DNA of 57,707 bases from an uncultured Clostridia bacterium (GCA_937892655.1 CALBJC010000086.1:1-57707), one strand, 5' to 3'. Counted from the first letter of the stretch, positions 35,007-44,199 are shown. Numbers and translations are program-made. The notes: generated from the letters alone by a model not told the origin.

Positions 35007-36791
35007 ATGCTCAACGATAACAACTACGAGCTTGCCGAGCAGGATATAGAGTTTGTCCGCTCAAAGCTTCATATTCTCACACAAAACCCCGAGCTTGGTC
35101 AGCTTTTAGGTGAAGACTTTGCAAAATCCCTTTTAGAATGGGAGCAGAGGATCGCCAAAAAGTGTGACGAGCCGTTTACCCTTGTTATTTTAGGCGATTT
35201 CAAAAGAGGTAAGAGTACAATTATAAATGCACTACTCGGTAAAGAGCTTGCCCCTGTAAATGTAACGCCTGAAACCTATACTATCAATGAGATTTCATAC
35301 GGTGAAACTCCGTCAGTTGAAGCAGTTTTACTTGACGGTACAAGAATTCCTCTGACGATCGATCAGATCACAAGAGAAAAGATCGAGCCTTTGATGGCAA
35401 CTTTTAAAAGCAAGGTAGATTACCTTGATATCAGGGATAATGCGCCTATTTTAAAGGAGATGCGTATCGTTGATACTCCAGGTCTTTCTGACCTTGATGA
35501 CCTTGACCGTCAGGTTGAGGGTTACCTTGTCAATGCCGATGCTATTATCTATGTAGCGTCAGCTCTTCTGCCGTTTTCAGAGTCAGAGCAGATGTTTTTG
35601 CTCTCTCATATTCAGCCTCAGCGCTTTGGTATGCTGTATGTGCTTGTAAATATGATTGACGCTATGCAGACAAAGGCTGATGTTGATAAGATTATGAAGC
35701 GAATTGTTGAGCGCAGTGAGGCTGTTGTTCCGAATGCTGTAGTATTTGGTATCAGCGGTGCTGATGAGCTCAGGCGCAAAACAAATATGCCTCGTATCGA
35801 GGGCAAGGATTTTGCCGATTTCTATGAAAACGAGTTCTTGAAATTTGAGGTTTCACTAAAGCGCGATATCATTATGCAAAAGGATGTTATCCGCCGAAAG
35901 AGAGTTCTGGGTATGCTGTGGCAGATGCTTGAGCAGGTTTCAGCTCATACCAGAATGTTTGGCGAGATGGCAACTCTTGACAGATTAAAGCTTGAAGAAA
36001 TTTCAAAGCAGTTTGAAGAGGAATGTAAGTATCTTGAAACTGCCCTTGAAAACAAAAAGCCTATTATTCATCTCAACATCGTTGAAATGCAGCAGGAAGC
36101 TGAAAGATGGATGTATGAATTCTTTGCAAAGCTAAGAGAAAGTGTGCTCGAGTGCCGTCCTGACGAGTCAGGTCAGAGCGATATTACAGCGGGCGATGTT
36201 CAGAAATACTTCTATTCATTTTTAATGGATAAGGTAGGCGAGGCTTACAGAACCTGCCTTGATGCTCATAAGGATAAGATAAACGAAATAGTTGATGATA
36301 TGAGCCAGCAGCTTGCTAAAAAGCTCGGTCTTGCAAATCTTTCGGATATTTCACGTTCAACCTCTGTTGACAGACTCATGAGCGAGCTCAAGCGTAAGGT
36401 TACCCGTTCGGTTATGGATGTAAAGCAGTTTGGTACAAGCGAAACCTTCCCTGCAGGTACAATGAGCTCATTCAAGGATATTATGAAGAAGAAAAGCTAT
36501 GTTGAGATTATCGATATTACGCTTGAAAACTACAACGATATCCGTAACAATACCGTCAAGGATATGCAGAAGGCTTATGAATTCTTAGAAAAAGAAGCAG
36601 TACAGAGGCTTGATGATATCTACAGCTATCAGGAAAAGCTCGGTCGTGAAACTATTGCTCAGGCAAGAGATATGGTATCAAGATATGATAATGATAAAAT
36701 TACATCTATCATCTCCGATGCTTATGACGTTTTAGCGAGCGCTTCTGAGGTTATGGAAAAATACGGTCTTTCCAATGAGGAAGAAGAATAA
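35007..36791 (+). CDS. Dynamin-like GTPase without membrane segment
   Basis: The 594-residue protein has G1 GDFKRGKST at 63-71, DTPGLSD near 156 and NMIDAM as a possible G4. The remainder is helical and charged with no hydrophobic paddle. It differs clearly from its 722-residue partner, so the two probably form a heterotypic pair, as in other bacterial dynamin pairs such as Campylobacter Cj-DLP1/DLP2. GGGGGTT precedes the ATG. A good terminator follows. Confidence 0.9.
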   Translation: MLNDNNYELAEQDIEFVRSKLHILTQNPELGQLLGEDFAKSLLEWEQRIAKKCDEPFTLVILGDFKRGKSTIINALLGKELAPVNVTPETYTINEISYGETPSVEAVLLDGTRIPLTIDQITREKIEPLMATFKSKVDYLDIRDNAPILKEMRIVDTPGLSDLDDLDRQVEGYLVNADAIIYVASALLPFSESEQMFLLSHIQPQRFGMLYVLVNMIDAMQTKADVDKIMKRIVERSEAVVPNAVVFGISGADELRRKTNMPRIEGKDFADFYENEFLKFEVSLKRDIIMQKDVIRRKRVLGMLWQMLEQVSAHTRMFGEMATLDRLKLEEISKQFEEECKYLETALENKKPIIHLNIVEMQQEAERWMYEFFAKLRESVLECRPDESGQSDITAGDVQKYFYSFLMDKVGEAYRTCLDAHKDKINEIVDDMSQQLAKKLGLANLSDISRSTSVDRLMSELKRKVTRSVMDVKQFGTSETFPAGTMSSFKDIMKKKSYVEIIDITLENYNDIRNNTVKDMQKAYEFLEKEAVQRLDDIYSYQEKLGRETIAQARDMVSRYDNDKITSIISDAYDVLASASEVMEKYGLSNEEEE

Positions 36792-36800
36792 ACTATTTAA

Positions 36801-36829
36801 AACCGTCTGCATTTGTAGACGGTTTTTTT
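36801..36829 (+). terminator. Terminator of the dynamin operon
   Basis: Stem AACCGTCT / AGACGGTT with an eight-base loop and a T7 run. Confidence 0.9.
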
Positions 36830-36935
36830 ATGTCAGTATTGCAAAGATTGATATTAAAAGTTGAACATTTATACTGTGAAAATATGCTGATATTCCGCGA
36901 TGTGTAATGTGTTTTTGCACATTTGTACAGCTCTT

Positions 36936-37007
36936 TTCGATACATGGCAAAATCGTGCTATGATATGTCTTTTTTATCATAACATAACGGCGTTTACTGT
37001 GATAAAA
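36936..37007 (+). promoter_or_regulatory. Candidate promoter and operator of the GH43 gene
   Basis: TTCGAT (36936-36941) and TATGAT (36959-36964) are 17 bases apart. Just downstream an inverted repeat TTTTATCA (36972-36979) / TGATAAAA (37000-37007) could bind a sugar-responsive regulator. The motif evidence is modest. Confidence 0.4.
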
Positions 37008-37038
37008 TAAAGGCATAAATCAAACCGAGGTGTTTTTT

Positions 37039-38508
37039 ATGATATACAAAAATCCGATAGTAAAAGGCTTTTATCCTGACCCTAGCGTATGCTATGCAAA
37101 CGGCAGATACTATATGGTCTGCTCAACCTTTCAGTATTTTCCGGGAGTTGCTTTATTTGAAAGTGATGACCTTGTAAACTTCGAGCAGATAGGTTACGTT
37201 TTGACAAGAGAAAATCAAGTAATGCTTCACGATATAAACAGCTCAGGCGGTGTTTTTGCGCCAACTATCCGCTATAACAACGGCAGATTCTATATGGTTA
37301 CAACAAACGATACAACCCATCAGAATTTCTACGTTTATACCGATGATATCTACGGCGAATGGTCTGACCCGATTTATGTTATGCAGGGCGGTATCGACCC
37401 ATCTCTTTTCTTTGAAGATGGCCGCTGCTACTTTATGTCAAACGGCTGTGATGATGAGGGTAAAGGCGGTGTTGTGCAGTGTGAGATTGATATAAAAACG
37501 GGCGAAAAGCTCTCGCCTTCAAAATGCATCTGGCAAGGCTCGGGCGGCAGATTTTTAGAAAGCCCTCATCTTTATAAAATAGGCGATTACTACTATCTTA
37601 TGGCAGCAGAGGGCGGTACGGAATATGGGCATATGATAACCTACGCCCGCGGCAAAAGCGTATGGGGCGAGTTTGAAAATTATCCTCTAAACCCCGTGCT
37701 TACAAACCGCAACAAAGCGCCATACATCATTCAGGGCATCGGCCACGGTGACTTGATTTATAAAGAACAAACTGATGAATGGTTTATTTTATCCTTAGGC
37801 TTTCGTCAGCAGCATATCTGGATGGCTTATCATCATTTGGGCAGAGAGGTTTTCTTGACCCCGGTAGAATTTCACGATAACGGCTGGTTTACAGCGGGCG
37901 ACGGTACAACCGATGAAAGCTATGAAATCAAAGGCGATTTTGAGCAGAAGCCTTTGAAGGACTACACCTTTGAAACTACAAAATGGGATATCGACTGGTG
38001 CTTTATCCGTCACCCACAAATGCAAAATTATGAGCTTTCCGATAAAAAGGCTGTACTTCATGGCAGTGAGATTACTCTCAACGAGGCAAAGTCACCTACC
38101 TTTGTAGGCGTGCGACAGCGTGATTTTGAGTTTAATCTGTCTGTTGACATCAAAAACATAAACGGCGAGGGCGGCGTATGTGCATATATGAACGAAGCCG
38201 AGCATTACGAGGTAGCGGTTGTTGACGATAACGGCGCTAAAAAAGCGATTCTGCGTCTTAACATCGGCGGTATACATCATATTCAGAATGAAGTTTTACT
38301 CGATGACAGCAGAGCCAAGCTCACTGTGCGAGCTGATAATTTCAACTATTATTTCTCCGTTTTATGTAACGGAAAAACCTGCGATTTAGGCGCAGGCGCC
38401 TGCAAATACCTCTCAACAGAGGTTTCAGGCGGCTTTACAGGTGTTCTACTAGGCTTATACGCATCAGGCGGTACAACCGAGTTTGAAAATTTCTCATTAA
38501 AATACTAA
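37039..38508 (+). CDS. Glycoside hydrolase family 43 (beta-xylosidase / arabinofuranosidase type)
   Basis: The ATG at 37039 follows GAGGTG. The 489-residue enzyme has an N-terminal five-bladed propeller with the GH43 acids: Asp in FYPDPSV, Asp in GIDPSLF and Glu in LESPHLYK. A C-terminal beta-sandwich (about 315-489) resembles the extra domain of GH43 xylosidases. No signal peptide, so it should act on imported arabinoxylan oligosaccharides. The exact substrate cannot be read. Confidence 0.9.
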   Translation: MIYKNPIVKGFYPDPSVCYANGRYYMVCSTFQYFPGVALFESDDLVNFEQIGYVLTRENQVMLHDINSSGGVFAPTIRYNNGRFYMVTTNDTTHQNFYVYTDDIYGEWSDPIYVMQGGIDPSLFFEDGRCYFMSNGCDDEGKGGVVQCEIDIKTGEKLSPSKCIWQGSGGRFLESPHLYKIGDYYYLMAAEGGTEYGHMITYARGKSVWGEFENYPLNPVLTNRNKAPYIIQGIGHGDLIYKEQTDEWFILSLGFRQQHIWMAYHHLGREVFLTPVEFHDNGWFTAGDGTTDESYEIKGDFEQKPLKDYTFETTKWDIDWCFIRHPQMQNYELSDKKAVLHGSEITLNEAKSPTFVGVRQRDFEFNLSVDIKNINGEGGVCAYMNEAEHYEVAVVDDNGAKKAILRLNIGGIHHIQNEVLLDDSRAKLTVRADNFNYYFSVLCNGKTCDLGAGACKYLSTEVSGGFTGVLLGLYASGGTTEFENFSLKY

Positions 38509-38514
38509 AGTTAA

Positions 38515-38545
38515 AGGCTTGTGGGTAAAACCACAAGCCTTTTTT
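38515..38545 (+). terminator. Terminator of the GH43 gene
   Basis: A 10-bp stem AGGCTTGTGG / CCACAAGCCT followed by T5. Confidence 0.9.
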
Positions 38546-38557
38546 AAGGTGTGATAC

Positions 38558-38586
38558 TTGATAATTTGCAAAAAATGTGTTAAAAT
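38558..38586 (+). promoter_or_regulatory. Promoter of malQ-glgP
   Basis: TTGATA (38558-38563), a 17-base spacer and TAAAAT (38581-38586), 57 bases before malQ. Confidence 0.75.
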
Positions 38587-38643
38587 ATAGGATATGTGAA
38601 AACGATTTTAAAAATTATTAATTTCTGAAAGGAATGAATATAA

Positions 38644-40149
38644 ATGCGAAGCGGTGGTATGCTTCTTAGCGTTTCGAGTTTGCCTAATAATTACGGTATA
38701 GGCTCATTCGGCAGATCAGCTTTTGATTTTGTGGATTTCTTGAAAAAGTCAGATCTGCATTACTGGCAGGTATTGCCTATGTCGCCAACTAGCTATGGCG
38801 ATTCGCCCTATCAGTCATTCTCAATAAATGCGGGCAACCCTTATTTTATTGACCTTGATACTCTCTGTGCAGAGGGCTTGCTCAAAAAGAGTGACTATTC
38901 AAGAATTAAGTGGTCAGACGATAAGCGATATGTCGATTATGGCAGACTTTACGAAAAGATATTTCCTGTATTCAAAAAGGCTTTTGAGCGCTTTGATACA
39001 GAAAATGAAGCGTTTGTGAGATTCTGCGAAAATGAAAAAGAGTGGCTTTGCGACTATGCTTTGTTTATGGCGCTCAAGGATGCTCACGGCGGTAAAGCGT
39101 GGACAGAGTGGGAAAAGCCGCTTTTTCTTGCAAAGCCTGACGCGGTCAAAAAAGCAAGAACAAAATACAAGAATGAAATTTTGTTCTGGCAGTTTTTACA
39201 ATTCAAATTTTACGAGCAGTGGGGCAAGCTAAAGGCGTATGCAAATGAAAACAATGTAGAAATTATCGGTGATATTCCTATCTATTGTGCGCTTGACAGC
39301 GTTGATGTATGGCTTTCGCCAGAGCTTTTCTTGCTCGATGAAAAGAAAAATCCTATAGATGTTGCAGGCTGTCCGCCTGACTATTTCTCACCAAAGGGTC
39401 AGCTCTGGGGAAATCCTCTGTATCGTTGGGATTACCACGAAAAAACCGGCTTTGAATGGTGGATAAAGAGAATAGCTTTTGCAACAAAGCTTTATGATGT
39501 AGTCAGAATAGACCATTTCAGAGGCTTTGCGGGCTACTATGCTATCCCGTTTGGCAGTGAAGATGCAGTTGTTGGCGAATGGAGAAAAGGTCCTGGTTAT
39601 GCATTGTTTGAAGCTGTAAACAAGGCTTTGTCAAAGCCAAGAATTATCGCTGAGGACTTAGGCTTTTTGACAAAGGATGTTACAAGACTTCTCAAAAAAT
39701 GCGGTTTTCCGGGTATGAAGGTGTTGCAGTTTGGCTTTGATGCTGATGCTTCATCAGACTATCTGCCTTGTAACTATAAAACTTCAAACTGTATCGTGTA
39801 TACAGGTACTCACGATAACGATACAGCGCTTGGCTGGGCAAATACTGCTGATAAGAAAAACGTAAAGTTTGCGCTTGAGTATGCAGGCTTTAAGCGCAAA
39901 AAGGATATTCCGCTAGCACTCTTAACGCTTGCGTGGTCATCTGTGGCTGATACGGCTATTATTCAGCTTCAGGATGTTTTGGGGTTATCCTCTGAGGGCA
40001 GAATGAACATTCCGTCAACTATCGGTACAAACTGGCGTTTCAGAGCGCTGGAGAGTGATTTTTCTGACGAATTATCACAGCTTCTGAGCACATATACTGC
40101 TCGCTACAACCGAGTAGTAAAGCCAAAGAAAAAATCAAAAAAGAAATAA
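38644..40149 (+). CDS. malQ: 4-alpha-glucanotransferase (amylomaltase, GH77)
   Basis: The 501-residue enzyme has MRSGGMLLSVSSLPNNYGIG, YGDSPYQSFS, VRIDHFRGF (nucleophile Asp), IAEDLG (acid/base Glu) and TGTHDNDTALGW. It transfers glucan chains between maltodextrins. With glgP thirteen bases downstream it forms a cytoplasmic glycogen/maltodextrin pathway giving glucose and glucose-1-phosphate. The C-terminus is a lysine-rich tail. Confidence 0.97.
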   Translation: MRSGGMLLSVSSLPNNYGIGSFGRSAFDFVDFLKKSDLHYWQVLPMSPTSYGDSPYQSFSINAGNPYFIDLDTLCAEGLLKKSDYSRIKWSDDKRYVDYGRLYEKIFPVFKKAFERFDTENEAFVRFCENEKEWLCDYALFMALKDAHGGKAWTEWEKPLFLAKPDAVKKARTKYKNEILFWQFLQFKFYEQWGKLKAYANENNVEIIGDIPIYCALDSVDVWLSPELFLLDEKKNPIDVAGCPPDYFSPKGQLWGNPLYRWDYHEKTGFEWWIKRIAFATKLYDVVRIDHFRGFAGYYAIPFGSEDAVVGEWRKGPGYALFEAVNKALSKPRIIAEDLGFLTKDVTRLLKKCGFPGMKVLQFGFDADASSDYLPCNYKTSNCIVYTGTHDNDTALGWANTADKKNVKFALEYAGFKRKKDIPLALLTLAWSSVADTAIIQLQDVLGLSSEGRMNIPSTIGTNWRFRALESDFSDELSQLLSTYTARYNRVVKPKKKSKKK

Positions 40150-40161
40150 AAGGTGATAAAA

Positions 40162-42540
40162 ATGGGTTATAATTTTGATAAAACTGCTTTTGCAAAGGGT
40201 GTTATGGCGCGCCTTGGCGATAAGTTTTCAACCGATATAAAAAATGCGCTCGTATGGCAGCTTCACGATGCTATCTCAGATGAGGTAATGAGCGAAATTT
40301 CCGATAACTGGAAAATGAGCCAGCGCTTGCATACCGAGGGCAGAAAAGCTTGTTATTTTTCAATGGAGTTTTTAGTGGGCAGAGCGATTTACAATAACCT
40401 TCTGGTTTTAGGTCTTACAGATACTGTAGATGAAATGCTCAAGGAAAACGGCAGAAGCCTCTCGGAGCTCGAAGAAATCGAAGATGCAGCACTCGGTAAT
40501 GGCGGTCTTGGCAGACTTGCAGCCTGCTTTTTAGATTCTGCTGCAACTCTCAATTTGCCGCTTGACGGCTACGGTGTAAGATACAAGTATGGTCTTTTCA
40601 AGCAGTCAATAGTTGATGGCTTCCAGAAAGAAGAGGCTGATAACTGGACAAAGTATGGTGACCCTTGGTCAAAGAGGGTTGATGCTGATACTGTTACTAT
40701 CTCATTTGCAGATGGCGATGTTTTGGCTGTTCCATACGATATGCCGATCATCGGCTGTAAAACAAACCATATCGGCAATTTAAGACTGTGGCAGGCTGAG
40801 CCTGTATGCGACTTCGACTTTGACCTTTTCAATAAGCAGGATTATCAGAATGCTGTAAGAGAGAAAACTGATGCTGAAAATATCTCACGAGTTTTGTATC
40901 CTAATGACGATACCGAGGCAGGCAAGATTCTGCGCTTAAAGCAGCAGTATTTCTTCTGCGCTGCATCCCTTTGCGACCTTATCAAAAAGTATAAGGCTAC
41001 CCACGGTGATATGTCAAAGCTTGCAGATTTTATCACAGTACAGCTCAACGATACTCACCCTGTAATCTCTATCCCTGAGCTTATGCGAATTTTATGCGAT
41101 AACGAGGGTATGAGCTTTGACGAGGCTTTTGAGATTACAAGAAAGGTTTTCAACTACACAAACCATACAGTAATGGCAGAAGCGCTTGAAAAGTGGAGTG
41201 CTAACCTTATAAAGAAGATATTGCCTAGAGTTTATGAATACATCGTTCTTATCAACGAGCGTTTTATCAGAGATATGTATAATAAGGGTATCGATAAGAA
41301 AACTACCGAGGATATCAAGATCATCTCTGATAATATGGTGAGAATGGCAAACCTTGCTATTTATGCTTCATCATACACAAACGGCGTTGCAAGAATTCAT
41401 ACCGAGATTTTGAAGGATGACGTTTTGAAGGATTGGTATAAGATATATCCTGAGCGCTTCCAGAACAAAACAAACGGTATTACTCAGCGCAGATGGCTCG
41501 CTCTTTGCAATAAAGAATTATCAGCCCTTATTACAAGGCTTCTTGGCAACGATGACTGGCAGATTGATTTGTCACAGCTCAAAAAGCTTGAAAAGTATGC
41601 TGATGATAAGGCTGTACTTGATGAATTTATCGCAATCAAGAATACAAAGAAAGCACAGCTTGCCGACTTTATAAAGGCTCATGACGGTATCGCGATTTCA
41701 ACAGATACTATCTTTGATACTCAGATCAAGCGTCTGCATGAATACAAAAGACAGTTTTTGAATGCTCTTTCAATTCTCTATATCTACTATGGCATCAAGG
41801 ACGGCACAATAAAGGACTTTACTCCTACAACCTTCCTTTTCGGTGCAAAGTCAGCTCCTGGCTATTACAGAGCAAAGGGTATTATAAAGCTCATCGGTGA
41901 GATCTCAAAGCTTGTAAACTCAGACGATGCGACAAAGGATTTAATAAAGGTTGTATTCGTTTCAAACTACAATGTTTCTTATGCTGAAAAGCTCGTATCA
42001 GGTTCAGATATTTCAGAGCAGATTTCAACAGCTGGTACTGAGGCATCAGGTACTGGTAATATGAAGCTTATGCTCAACGGTACTGTAACTCTCGGTACAT
42101 TCGACGGCGCAAACGTTGAAATTGTTGAAGAAGCAGGCGAAGAGAATAACTACATCTTCGGCGCTCGTGTTGAAGAGCTTGCAAAGATTATGCCTGAGTA
42201 TGACCCTAGAGAGATAGTTGCAAAGAATGAAAAGATTGCAAAGGTTCTGACAACTCTTATCGACGGCACTCTCTCTGACGGCGGCAACGGCGTATTTGAA
42301 GAGCTTTACTTTGCGCTCTTAGATGGCGCTTCATGGCACAAGCCTGACCATTACTACCTACTCGGTGACCTCGAAAGCTATGTTGAAGCAAAGCTCAGAG
42401 CAAATAAGGAATACAAGGATAAGTATCTGTTTGCGAAGAAATGCTGGCTGAATATGTGTAACGCAGGCAAGTTCTCATCAGACAGAACAATCGCCGATTA
42501 CGCAGAAAATATCTGGAAGATCAAAAAGGTTGATATCTAA
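40162..42540 (+). CDS. glgP: Glycogen/maltodextrin phosphorylase
   Basis: The ATG at 40162 is best because AGGTG precedes it; an in-frame GTG at 40153 overlaps that site. The 792-residue enzyme has GNGGLGRLAACFLDS and the PLP lysine in EASGTGNMKLMLNG. It releases glucose-1-phosphate from alpha-1,4-glucans in the cytoplasm, following MalQ in the same operon. Confidence 0.97.
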   Translation: MGYNFDKTAFAKGVMARLGDKFSTDIKNALVWQLHDAISDEVMSEISDNWKMSQRLHTEGRKACYFSMEFLVGRAIYNNLLVLGLTDTVDEMLKENGRSLSELEEIEDAALGNGGLGRLAACFLDSAATLNLPLDGYGVRYKYGLFKQSIVDGFQKEEADNWTKYGDPWSKRVDADTVTISFADGDVLAVPYDMPIIGCKTNHIGNLRLWQAEPVCDFDFDLFNKQDYQNAVREKTDAENISRVLYPNDDTEAGKILRLKQQYFFCAASLCDLIKKYKATHGDMSKLADFITVQLNDTHPVISIPELMRILCDNEGMSFDEAFEITRKVFNYTNHTVMAEALEKWSANLIKKILPRVYEYIVLINERFIRDMYNKGIDKKTTEDIKIISDNMVRMANLAIYASSYTNGVARIHTEILKDDVLKDWYKIYPERFQNKTNGITQRRWLALCNKELSALITRLLGNDDWQIDLSQLKKLEKYADDKAVLDEFIAIKNTKKAQLADFIKAHDGIAISTDTIFDTQIKRLHEYKRQFLNALSILYIYYGIKDGTIKDFTPTTFLFGAKSAPGYYRAKGIIKLIGEISKLVNSDDATKDLIKVVFVSNYNVSYAEKLVSGSDISEQISTAGTEASGTGNMKLMLNGTVTLGTFDGANVEIVEEAGEENNYIFGARVEELAKIMPEYDPREIVAKNEKIAKVLTTLIDGTLSDGGNGVFEELYFALLDGASWHKPDHYYLLGDLESYVEAKLRANKEYKDKYLFAKKCWLNMCNAGKFSSDRTIADYAENIWKIKKVDI

Positions 42541-42547
42541 AAAAGAA

Positions 42548-42575
42548 AGCCTGCGGGAATTACCCGCAGGCTTTT
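42548..42575. terminator. Terminator of malQ-glgP, shared with the transposase
   Basis: A 10-bp GC-rich stem AGCCTGCGGG / CCCGCAGGCT, T-run on the plus side and TTTCTTTT on the minus side. Confidence 0.9.
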
Positions 42576-43272
42576 ATTCATCCAAATTATAATAACAATC
42601 GTTTAGCCAGATCAGCGGATTATTATATATGTATTTTGATATCTGGCAGTAGTCATTATAGCTTCTTACAATATGGTCGTGATATCCTCTTTGCCATATT
42701 TGACTGTTACCGTAAAGCTGTTTTATTTTCTTTGAGGAGTTCATTTTAATGTATCCTACAATCTTTGAAATAACTGACCTACTACCTACATCTTGTAGGG
42801 GCGCAGAATCGCTGATTAGGTTGGCTAAATTGTTTGTTTTCTCGGGTGTGTTATCTGACCTACCACCTACATCTTGTAGGGGCGATTCACGAATCGCCCG
42901 TGGGTTCTCATCAGACGTAACAAACAACATCAAATGTATATGATTTGGCATAATAACATATTGGTCTACTGTTACATTGTAACGTGTGGGTATATTCCTA
43001 ATTACATCATCAACAATTGCACCAAATTTTGTCAATGAAATTTCAGGCAAAATTCGGTTGATATCATAAATTTTGTGTTGATTTATGGTATCTGCATATA
43101 TCACGGGCGATTCGTGAATCGCCCCTACGGTACGGGGGTTTGTTTGGTTTATTATGTGTGATAATATATTCTTGCGATTGTGAGTGCATATCGTAATAAA
43201 ATATATACCGCTCTTGTTATAATCATATCCACTTAATCTCAAAGGCTTTCTTTTTGGTAATTTATCATTCAT
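42574..43272 (-). CDS. IS200/RAYT-like Y1 transposase with palindromes in its reading frame
   Basis: The 232-residue protein starts with LRLSGYDYNKSGIYFITICT, has the HUH pair PNHIHLML at 109-116 and a likely catalytic Tyr in GYIKMNSS (about 174), followed by IWQRGYHDHIVRS. This is the REP-associated tyrosine transposase branch. Three segments look inserted: VGAIHESPV (49-57), RAIRESPLQDVGGRS (125-139) and SAPLQDVGSRS (156-166). They are translations of palindromic repeats in both orientations. Without them the protein would have near-normal length. AAGGTG precedes the start. Confidence 0.88.
   Translation of the reverse strand: MNDKLPKRKPLRLSGYDYNKSGIYFITICTHNRKNILSHIINQTNPRTVGAIHESPVIYADTINQHKIYDINRILPEISLTKFGAIVDDVIRNIPTRYNVTVDQYVIMPNHIHLMLFVTSDENPRAIRESPLQDVGGRSDNTPEKTNNLANLISDSAPLQDVGSRSVISKIVGYIKMNSSKKIKQLYGNSQIWQRGYHDHIVRSYNDYCQISKYIYNNPLIWLNDCYYNLDE
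42774..42884. repeat. Direct repeat pair (30 bp) inside the transposase gene
   Basis: 42774-42803 and 42855-42884 match at 29 of 30 positions (CTGACCTACYACCTACATCT then TGTAGGGGCG). Each contains CTACATCTTGTAG, a small palindrome, and leads into the palindromic element. Confidence 0.85.
42876..42899. repeat. Palindromic repeat copy 2 (inverted)
   Basis: GTAG then GGGCGATTCACGAATCGCCC at 42880-42899, the reverse complement of copies 1 and 3. It encodes RAIRESPL within the transposase. Confidence 0.85.
43105..43128. repeat. Palindromic repeat copy 3
   Basis: GGGCGATTCGTGAATCGCCC followed by CTAC, identical to the copy at 18923. In the transposase frame it encodes VGAIHESP. Confidence 0.85.
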
Positions 43273-43289
43273 AGTATCACCTTATCAAA

Positions 43290-43315
43290 ATCGGCAGGAG
43301 ATAACTCCTGCCGAT
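43290..43315 (-). terminator. Terminator of the PHP gene
   Basis: An 11-bp stem ATCGGCAGGAG / CTCCTGCCGAT with a four-base loop; on the minus strand it is followed by TTTTG. Confidence 0.8.
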
Positions 43316-43318
43316 AAT

Positions 43319-44032
43319 TTATTCCTTCACAAGCTCTGTTACATCCTTAAAAGGCTTTGCTTCAAAATTTATAAGCTGTCTGCCTTTTCTTTGCTTTAAA
43401 AGGTTTATGAAATCTTCAATTGTGTCGATATCCTCGTCAAACTCCATACCGTTACCGCGAAGACCGGGTACCCAGTGCTGGTCAGAACCGCAGGTTTTGG
43501 GAAAACCATAAGCGTCAGCATAGATGTTTGCCATTATATTTGCTCTGTCAACATTACCGCCGTTTCTTACCTCAACCGCGTCAACGTGATTCTGATAAAG
43601 CCTTATCATATAAAGGTATGGCGCTTCTCTGTAAGGGTGAGCGTGAATGATAAAGCCGCCATGCTCATGAATGAGATTGAATACCTTTACTAAATCATTC
43701 TCCATAACCTCAGGGTGCTCCTTGAGCCACTGCGGAGTAAGATTTAAAACCAGAAATTCAGCGCCCGCATGGTTATATTCAAACCCGAAAAATACCTTTA
43801 AGCCTATCTTGTCGCCCTCTTCTTTTGCGCTGTAATAGCCCTCGCAGAAAAGGTCAACTTTTTCTTCCCACGGCAGTGAGCGGTCAATGCCCGAGTTACC
43901 GTTGAAGAAATGGTCTGTAATAATAAGTCCGTCGTAGCCTGCCTCTTTGTATCCTCGAGCCATTTCAGCACCCGTATTTCCCGCACAAGCGCTAGCTGGC
44001 TTTGTATGTGAATGAGTTTCTATTCTAAACAT
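43319..44032 (-). CDS. PHP-domain metal-dependent phosphoesterase
   Basis: The 237-residue protein has the PHP motifs: THSHTKP at the N-terminus, IITDHFF, FGFEYNH, FIIHAHPYR and CGSDQHW. These residues hold a metal cluster used to cut phosphate esters. The substrate is unknown; relatives act on nucleotides or histidinol phosphate. The histidine-pathway role (HisK) is less likely because the protein is short and not near his genes. AGGTG precedes the start. Confidence 0.85.
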   Translation of the reverse strand: MFRIETHSHTKPASACAGNTGAEMARGYKEAGYDGLIITDHFFNGNSGIDRSLPWEEKVDLFCEGYYSAKEEGDKIGLKVFFGFEYNHAGAEFLVLNLTPQWLKEHPEVMENDLVKVFNLIHEHGGFIIHAHPYREAPYLYMIRLYQNHVDAVEVRNGGNVDRANIMANIYADAYGFPKTCGSDQHWVPGLRGNGMEFDEDIDTIEDFINLLKQRKGRQLINFEAKPFKDVTELVKE

Positions 44033-44132
44033 CTGTACACCTCATTTTTTAATAAAATCCCTTTGTTATTATTATAACACACCTGTTGCTATATTTTGTA
44101 AACAAAGGGTAAAGATAACAGACTTTTGAGTG

Positions 44133-44161
44133 TAGACAAGAGCTATAAAGTATGATATTAT
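44133..44161 (+). promoter_or_regulatory. Promoter of the CapA-like gene
   Basis: TAGACA (44133-44138), a 17-base spacer and TATTAT (44156-44161). Confidence 0.65.
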
Positions 44162-44199
44162 ATTTATGTGTAGAAACCTATTAAAAAGGAGGGATAGCG

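Noticed and set aside
43319..44032. PHP protein as histidinol phosphatase completing a his set with hisA and hisC
   Set aside because: It is not near the his genes and lacks the length and extra motifs of HisK; a general phosphoesterase call is safer.
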